Shown: in pieces, positions 14,159 through 18,249 of the stretch | How positions within the stretch are numbered: the stretch's first letter is position 1 | Layout of the letters: every line of letters begins with the position of its first letter | Source: Exiguobacterium sp018617385 | GTDB taxonomy: Bacteria; Bacillota; Bacilli; Exiguobacteriales; Exiguobacteriaceae | Direction: 5' to 3' | NCBI RefSeq assembly: GCF_018617385.1 | Contig: NZ_JACSKA010000012.1 | Location: 1 to 18,249 of the forward strand | DNA: 18,249 nt | Notes under the pieces: model-generated | Told to the model about the DNA's origin: nothing | The model's input: the letters and a program-made list of their open reading frames with translations, nothing else | The model's database searches: none | Translations under genes and position numbers: made by a program

Positions 14159-14659
14159 ATGGAACGTGATGAGCGATTTATGCAGTTGGCCATCGAAGAA
14201 GCAAAGAAAGCAGAAGCCATTGGCGAGGTGCCGATTGGTTGTGTAATCGTAAAGGGAGACCAGGTGATCGCAACTGGGCACAATCGTCGTGAGACAGATC
14301 GTCTGGCGGCAGCACACGCCGAAATGATTGCGATTGAAACGGCTAATGAGACACTAGGGAATTGGCGATTAGAAGACTGCGAACTATACGTTACCCTTGA
14401 ACCGTGTCCGATGTGTGCGGGCGCCATCGTGTTGTCTCGCGTGAAACGTGTCATTTTCGGTGCCCACGACCCGAAAGGTGGATGTTGTGGGACGTTGATG
14501 AACTTGGTGCAGGATGAGCGGTTCAATCACCAAGCCGAAGTGACAGAAAATGTTTTAGCAGAAGAATGTGGACAGCTCCTGACAGATTTCTTCCGAGCGC
14601 TTCGAGAAAGGAAGAAACAAGAACGACTCAATCAGAGAGGTTGCAACCCAATCGATTAA
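14159..14659 (+). CDS. tadA: tRNA-specific adenosine deaminase TadA
   Basis: The 166-residue zinc enzyme converts A34 to inosine in the wobble position of tRNA-Arg(ACG). The cytidine/deoxycytidylate deaminase-like motifs are complete: H53-A-E55 (zinc ligand and proton shuttle) and P82-C83-P-M-C86 (two zinc ligands). The later FGAHDPKGG segment is also typical. Length is close to the B. subtilis 161. The ATG at 14159 follows GAGGTGA. The C-terminal ten codons contain the -35 and much of the spacer of the SRP RNA promoter. Confidence 0.97.
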   Translation: MERDERFMQLAIEEAKKAEAIGEVPIGCVIVKGDQVIATGHNRRETDRLAAAHAEMIAIETANETLGNWRLEDCELYVTLEPCPMCAGAIVLSRVKRVIFGAHDPKGGCCGTLMNLVQDERFNHQAEVTENVLAEECGQLLTDFFRALRERKKQERLNQRGCNPID

Positions 14660-14669
14660 ACAGTATAAT
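14641..14669 (+). promoter_or_regulatory. Promoter of the SRP RNA gene
   Basis: TTGCAA (14641-14646) and a perfect TATAAT (14664-14669) are 17 bases apart. The -35 lies inside the tadA coding region. The implied start, near 14676, is the first base of a small hairpin. Confidence 0.8.
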
Positions 14670-14709
14670 GTAATAGCACTCGAGATAGTGCCTAATTTCA
14701 TTTACCCAT

Positions 14710-14983
14710 TTGCCGTGCTAGGTGGGGAGGTAGCGGTGCCCTGTCACTCGCAATCCGCTGTAGCGAGACTGAATCCCGATTCGAGGGAGTGCGCTGGTGT
14801 GGTCTGCCTTATGTAAGTGGCGTTGACGTCTGAGTCCTGCGCAACGGTCACCCATGAACCAGGTCAGGTCCGGAAGGAAGCAGCCTTAAGTGGTGACGTA
14901 CCGTGTGCCGCAGGGGTGCTTGGGCTGAGCAAACTGCATGAGTAACGCATGTTGACGTGCTTTCAGAAATCGGTGCGCGGCAG
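14710..14983 (+). ncRNA. scr: SRP RNA (4.5S/6S-like scRNA), long Bacillus type
   Basis: About 274 bases closed by TGCCGTGC (14711-14718 region) pairing with GCGCGGCA (14975-14982 region). The 5' domain has the Alu-type GTGCTAGGTGGGGAGGTAGC start and GCAATCCGCT. Domain IV is unmistakable, with the CCGGAAGG tetraloop near 14870-14877 and flanking AGGTCAGG and AAGCAGCC that bind Ffh. The TGTGCCGCAGGG block is also conserved. It scaffolds the signal recognition particle for membrane targeting. A likely precursor runs from 14676 to 15031 (about 356 bases), including a 5' hairpin GCACT/AGTGC (14676-14691); in B. subtilis a precursor of about 354 bases is trimmed by RNase III. Exact mature ends are inferred. 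Confidence 0.96.
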
Positions 14984-15000
14984 ATTTATTTTATAACTTC

Positions 15001-15031
15001 AATCTATGGCCCCCGGGCTGTAGATTTTTTT
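15001..15031 (+). terminator. Terminator of SRP RNA
   Basis: AATCTA (15001-15006) pairs with TAGATT (15021-15026), with an inner GCCC/GGGC helix, then a T-run. It ends the SRP RNA precursor 44 bases before dnaX. Confidence 0.85.
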
Positions 15032-15074
15032 GTATGATGAGATAGAGAAGAACAGTAGGGAAGGAGGCGAACTC

Positions 15075-16751
15075 ATGGCGTATCAAGCGTTATATCGTGT
15101 ATATCGACCTCAATCGTTTCAAGAGGTCGTCGGTCAAGTCCATATCACACGTACGATTCAAAACGCTCTGTTAGAGGAGCGGATGTCACATGCGTACCTG
15201 TTTTCTGGCCCGCGTGGAACGGGGAAGACGAGTTTGGCGAAAATCATCGCCAAGGCAATCAACTGTGAAAGCGCGCCGACACGTGAACCATGTAATACCT
15301 GTCCGACGTGTATCGCCATCACGGAAGGGACGAGTCCCGACGTGTTTGAAATTGATGCCGCATCGAACAACGGGGTTGACGAAATTCGGGAGATTCGAGA
15401 CAAAGTCAAATATCCGCCGTCCCAAGGGCGTTACAAAGTATACATCATTGATGAAGTGCATATGTTATCGACCGGTGCATTCAACGCGTTGTTAAAGACG
15501 CTTGAGGAACCACCGGCACATGCTATATTCATCTTGGCCACGACAGAACCACATAAAATTCCGGCCACGATCATTTCCCGGTGTCAGCGATTTGATGTCA
15601 AACGGCATGAAGTGAGTCAATTGCAAACGCGGATGGCCTATATTTTGAACGACCAAGACCATGACTATGACCCGGAAGCGTTGAAGCTCATCGCACGTGC
15701 TGCCGATGGCGGGATGCGAGATGCCCTCAGCTTACTCGATCAGGCGCTCGCATTCAGTGATGGGCGGTTGACGGAAGAAGCGGTGTTAGAAGTCACGGGT
15801 GCCGTGACGGATGAAACATTGCTCGACATGGCGTATGGTCTCCAACGGAAAGAATTAAATGCCATTTTGAGTACGCTTGAATTGATGTTACGTGAAGGGA
15901 AGGACTTGAAACGTTTCATCGAAGACTTAGTGTTTGTCCACCGGGATGCGTTACTCTTGAAAGCATCTCCACAAGCGGCTGACTTATTGGAACGTGCACG
16001 TCCGACTGAGGAGTTTCGTCAGTTCGTTGAAGCGACTTCGACGGATGAGTTGTTTCAGGTGATTGAAGAGCTCAATGATTGCCAACAGCAGATGAGGTTA
16101 TCCAACCATCCGAAAGTGTTGGTGGAGTTAACATTCATCCGGATCGCGGAACAAGGCAGGACGATCAGTGAGCAAATGGCGCAACTACAAGATCATGTGC
16201 GTGAACTGAGCCGTGAATTAAATGAAGTGAAGAAGAATGGTGTTGCCGTGACGAGTGGAGAAGCAGAAAAGCCGAAACCTGCTCCGAAACGGACACAGAT
16301 TCGGGTGCCGAAAGAACGGATTCGCCAACTCTTACAGCGGGCCGAACGGCAGCACTTGAATGCGATTCGCGACAGCTGGGGAGATATCATGACAAATATT
16401 CGGATACAAGATGGTCCGATTTTCGCTCTCTTCTATGAAAGTGAAGCTGTCCTTTGTGCAAGTGACACCTTACTGGTACAATTTAAAGATGGAATGACAT
16501 GGCACTATGAGCAAGTGAGTTCAAACGGTCGTACGCGCGATGTGATTGAACAGGCGTTGTTCGAAGTGACGGGAATTCGTCGCGAAATCATGGCGGTGCT
16601 TGAGACGGATTGGAATGAACTAAAAAATGAGTTCATCCTTCAAAAACAAGCAGAGCGGACGGAACAAGTCGAAGAGCCGGAAACCGAGGATCCGTTAGTC
16701 GCGCAGGCGATGGAACGTTTTGGCGATGTCGTTGAAATCGAAGAAACATAA
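15075..16751 (+). CDS. dnaX: DNA polymerase III subunit tau DnaX
   Basis: The 558-residue clamp-loader ATPase and replisome organiser. It shows Walker A GPRGTGKT (45-52), four zinc cysteines C64, C73, C76, C79, Walker B IIDEVH (124-129), and sensor/arginine finger SRC (168-170). Domain III follows to about residue 370, then a basic, proline-containing linker (KPKPAPKRTQIRVPK) and a C-terminal tau domain. The ATG at 15075 has AAGGAGG 7 bases away and gives the family N-terminus MAYQALYRVYRP; an upstream in-frame ATG at 15030 overlaps the SRP terminator and is rejected. It heads the dnaX-ybaB-recR-yaaL operon. Confidence 0.97.
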   Translation: MAYQALYRVYRPQSFQEVVGQVHITRTIQNALLEERMSHAYLFSGPRGTGKTSLAKIIAKAINCESAPTREPCNTCPTCIAITEGTSPDVFEIDAASNNGVDEIREIRDKVKYPPSQGRYKVYIIDEVHMLSTGAFNALLKTLEEPPAHAIFILATTEPHKIPATIISRCQRFDVKRHEVSQLQTRMAYILNDQDHDYDPEALKLIARAADGGMRDALSLLDQALAFSDGRLTEEAVLEVTGAVTDETLLDMAYGLQRKELNAILSTLELMLREGKDLKRFIEDLVFVHRDALLLKASPQAADLLERARPTEEFRQFVEATSTDELFQVIEELNDCQQQMRLSNHPKVLVELTFIRIAEQGRTISEQMAQLQDHVRELSRELNEVKKNGVAVTSGEAEKPKPAPKRTQIRVPKERIRQLLQRAERQHLNAIRDSWGDIMTNIRIQDGPIFALFYESEAVLCASDTLLVQFKDGMTWHYEQVSSNGRTRDVIEQALFEVTGIRREIMAVLETDWNELKNEFILQKQAERTEQVEEPETEDPLVAQAMERFGDVVEIEET

Positions 16752-16765
16752 GGGAGGCGCTCTGA

Positions 16766-17083
16766 ATGCGTGGAATGGGAAACATGAACAACATGATGAA
16801 ACAGATGCAAAAGATGCAAAAAGATATGGCGAAAGCTCAAGAGGAATTAAAAGAGTTATCGGTTGAAGGAACTGCGGGAGGCGGCATGGTGAAAGTTGTC
16901 GTCAGCGGTCATAAAGAAGTCTTAGATGTCATGATTGCTGAAGACGTTGTCGATCCGGACGATGTGGATATGTTACAAGATCTCGTCTTAGCAGCAATCA
17001 ATGATGCAATGAAACAAGCGGATCAGCTTGTGAATGATAAGATGGGACGTTTCACACAAGGGATGAACCTCCCAGGCTTTTAA
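16766..17083 (+). CDS. ybaB: YbaB/EbfC family nucleoid-associated protein
   Basis: The 105-residue protein matches B. subtilis YaaK: a methionine/glutamine/lysine-rich helix at the start (MNNMMKQMQKMQKDMAKAQ), the EGTAGGGMV core and the DPDDVDMLQDLVLAAIN helix. The family forms DNA-binding dimers of unclear role and almost always lies between dnaX and recR, as here. The ATG at 16766 has GGGAGG; 14 bases separate it from dnaX and 22 from recR. There is no terminator between them. Confidence 0.95.
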   Translation: MRGMGNMNNMMKQMQKMQKDMAKAQEELKELSVEGTAGGGMVKVVVSGHKEVLDVMIAEDVVDPDDVDMLQDLVLAAINDAMKQADQLVNDKMGRFTQGMNLPGF

Positions 17084-17105
17084 GTGAAGAAAGGATCGAT
17101 GCGAG

Positions 17106-17705
17106 TTGCAATACCCTGAAGCCATTGGACGATTGATTGAGAGTTTTACGAAGTTACCTGGGATTGGACCGAAAACTGCGGTACGTTTAGCATTCCATGT
17201 ATTAGATATGGAAGAAGACGATGTGTTGACGTTCGCGAAATCTCTCGTGAGTGCAAAACGTGACATAAAGTATTGTACCGTATGTGGTCACATCACGGAT
17301 ATTGACCCGTGTGCAATCTGCAAAGACTCACATCGGGATGAAACGGTAGTTTGTGTGGTTCAAGACTCAAGAGACGTGATTGCTATGGAGAAGATGCGGG
17401 AGTACAGAGGGAAGTATCATGTTCTTCATGGAGCCATTAGTCCAATGGAAGGGATTGGTCCAGAGGATATTAATGTTTCAAGTTTGCTGACACGTTTACA
17501 AGAGAACGAGTCGATTCAAGAAGTGATTTTAGCGACCAACCCGAACATTGAAGGGGAAGCGACTTCGATGTATTTATCGAGACTACTCAAACCGACAGGC
17601 ATTCGCGTGACGCGTCTCGCCCACGGTCTACCAGTCGGTGGAGACTTGGAGTATGCGGATGAAGTGACACTATCTCGGGCGATGGAAGGTAGAAGAGAGC
17701 TATGA
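17106..17705 (+). CDS. recR: Recombination mediator RecR
   Basis: The 199-residue protein works with RecF and RecO to load RecA at gaps. It has a helix-hairpin-helix (LPGIGPKTAVRLAF, 17-30), a C4 zinc finger (C57, C60, C69, C72) and a Toprim domain from about residue 80 (VVCVVQDSRDVIAMEK, then the NPNIEGEAT and HGLPVGGDLEYAD blocks). The start is TTG at 17106, supported by the family N-terminus MQYPE and by AAAGGA at 17089-17094. An ATG at 17099 is in another frame and stops after six codons. The stop overlaps the yaaL start (ATGA). Confidence 0.97.
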   Translation: MQYPEAIGRLIESFTKLPGIGPKTAVRLAFHVLDMEEDDVLTFAKSLVSAKRDIKYCTVCGHITDIDPCAICKDSHRDETVVCVVQDSRDVIAMEKMREYRGKYHVLHGAISPMEGIGPEDINVSSLLTRLQENESIQEVILATNPNIEGEATSMYLSRLLKPTGIRVTRLAHGLPVGGDLEYADEVTLSRAMEGRREL

Positions 17706-17926
17706 AATGGTTTCGTAAGTCGTTAAGAGATGATTATGATCAACGACTACTGACTGAGCTGCTAGAAGCTAAGGCTAAGTTTGAATCGAAACGTCGGATG
17801 CTTGAAGTCAGCATAGAGGACACGGGAGAGTTAGCTGCTCAAGTGAAACAAGCGGAAGCTCTCTACTTCTTCTATTTGAAGGAAGCAAAGAAGCGAAATG
17901 TTTCGTTATCGTCTCTTCGTTCTTAA
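17702..17926 (+). CDS. yaaL: YaaL-like small protein (DUF2508)
   Basis: The 74-residue protein is charged and mostly helical, with no signal or membrane segment. Position, size and the DYDxxLLxELxxAKxxFxxKxxML pattern match the YaaL/DUF2508 family found directly after recR in Bacillales. Its function is unknown. The start overlaps the recR stop by 4 bases, so translation is coupled. In B. subtilis bofA follows; here a terminator and the next rRNA operon follow instead. Confidence 0.88.
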   Translation: MKWFRKSLRDDYDQRLLTELLEAKAKFESKRRMLEVSIEDTGELAAQVKQAEALYFFYLKEAKKRNVSLSSLRS

Positions 17927-17957
17927 GGCGACGCCAATGGCGCGCCTTCTTTATTTT
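17925..17957 (+). terminator. Terminator of the dnaX-ybaB-recR-yaaL operon
   Basis: AAGGCG-A-CGCC pairs with GGCG-CGCCTT around an AAT loop (17925-17948), with one bulged A, followed by TCTTTATTTTT. It overlaps the yaaL stop codon. Confidence 0.85.
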
Positions 17958-18042
17958 TGTCCTATATAATGAAAGAAAAAAATCGTTTCGGTTGAACAAA
18001 TGAAGTTTTTATATATTTCTTTAATCTTTTTAACAAAAAGGG

Positions 18043-18071
18043 TTGCGTGGTTATTATTTTACTGATATATT
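18043..18071 (+). promoter_or_regulatory. rRNA operon promoter P1
   Basis: TTGCGT (18043-18048), 17 bases, TATATT (18066-18071). It is the upstream one of two tandem promoters, as in Bacillus rRNA operons. The AT-rich run before it (about 18000-18040) may act as an UP element. A small hairpin GTCGC/GCGAC (18079-18096) follows the predicted start. Confidence 0.7.
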
Positions 18072-18127
18072 AATAGACGTCGCCGAGATAAGCGACAGAT
18101 TAAACAAAAAATATTTTTAAAAAGTGG

Positions 18128-18156
18128 TTGACCTTTTGTTCTCCACTTGGTAAGAT
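18128..18156 (+). promoter_or_regulatory. rRNA operon promoter P2
   Basis: TTGACC (18128-18133), 17 bases, TAAGAT (18151-18156), 85 bases downstream of P1. The initiating region AAGTCGCC resembles the start of Bacillus rRNA P2 transcripts as I recall them. Confidence 0.8.
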
Positions 18157-18162
18157 ATTTAA

Positions 18163-18249
18163 GTCGCCAAGAGCGGCAGACGAACTTTGAAAACTGAACG
18201 ATGAGGCAAAAATAAGTTTTACCATTTTTGAATGAAGCGCAAGCTTCGT
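18163..18249 (+). other. 5' leader of the next rRNA operon, with boxA-like element
   Basis: CTTTGAAAACTGAAC (18185-18199) is the conserved leader element found before 16S rRNA in Bacillales and resembles the boxA antitermination signal. The 16S gene itself is expected just past the window edge and is not seen here. The 17958-18042 part upstream holds no gene. Confidence 0.8.

Overview
The window is chromosomal DNA from a low-to-mid G+C Firmicute of the Bacillales. The best single guess is Exiguobacterium: GuaB, RecR, YbaB, Dck and SRP RNA are strongly Bacillus-like, but sporulation genes are absent. Genus is inferred from recalled protein similarity and gene order, not from a search. The segment runs from the 3' end of a 5S rRNA gene (base 1) to the promoters and leader of the next rRNA operon (about 18043-18249), both on the + strand. 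It matches the near-origin block that in Bacillus subtilis lies between rrnO and rrnA: guaB, dacA, pdxST, serS, tRNA-Ser, dck/dgk, tadA, scr, dnaX, yaaK, recR, yaaL.

Layout. 1-1800: 5S tail, terminator, PurR-like boxes, guaB. 1800-7640: a minus-strand block absent from the B. subtilis version, holding a large secreted GH13 amylase/pullulanase with CcpA-type cre sites, and a separate unit made of a 37-codon membrane mini-ORF with an apparent ATA start, a MocR-type regulator (PdxR) and a class A-like sortase. 7575-9187: PdxR boxes and pdxST (PLP synthase), divergent from pdxR. 9227-10474: dacA. 10485-12077: serS behind a serine T-box. 12099-12683: a tRNA-Ser cluster (two UGA copies, a 100-N assembly gap, one CGA). 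12690-14082: dgk-dck on the minus strand. 14159-15031: tadA and SRP RNA. 15075-17957: dnaX-ybaB-recR-yaaL. 17958-18249: tandem rRNA promoters and leader.

How it fits together. Most genes are housekeeping: GMP, PLP and deoxynucleotide supply, seryl-tRNA formation and tRNA editing, protein targeting, replication and recombination. The most notable signals are regulatory. The serS T-box has specifier UCG and an antiterminator UGGC. Both match the tRNA-Ser(CGA) gene downstream (discriminator G73) and not the adjacent tandem tRNA-Ser(UGA) genes, which appear to carry U73. The PdxR regulator is translationally coupled to a sortase and preceded by the AUA-initiated mini-ORF. No new defence or mobile system was found: there is no transposase, phage gene, CRISPR array or toxin-antitoxin pair.
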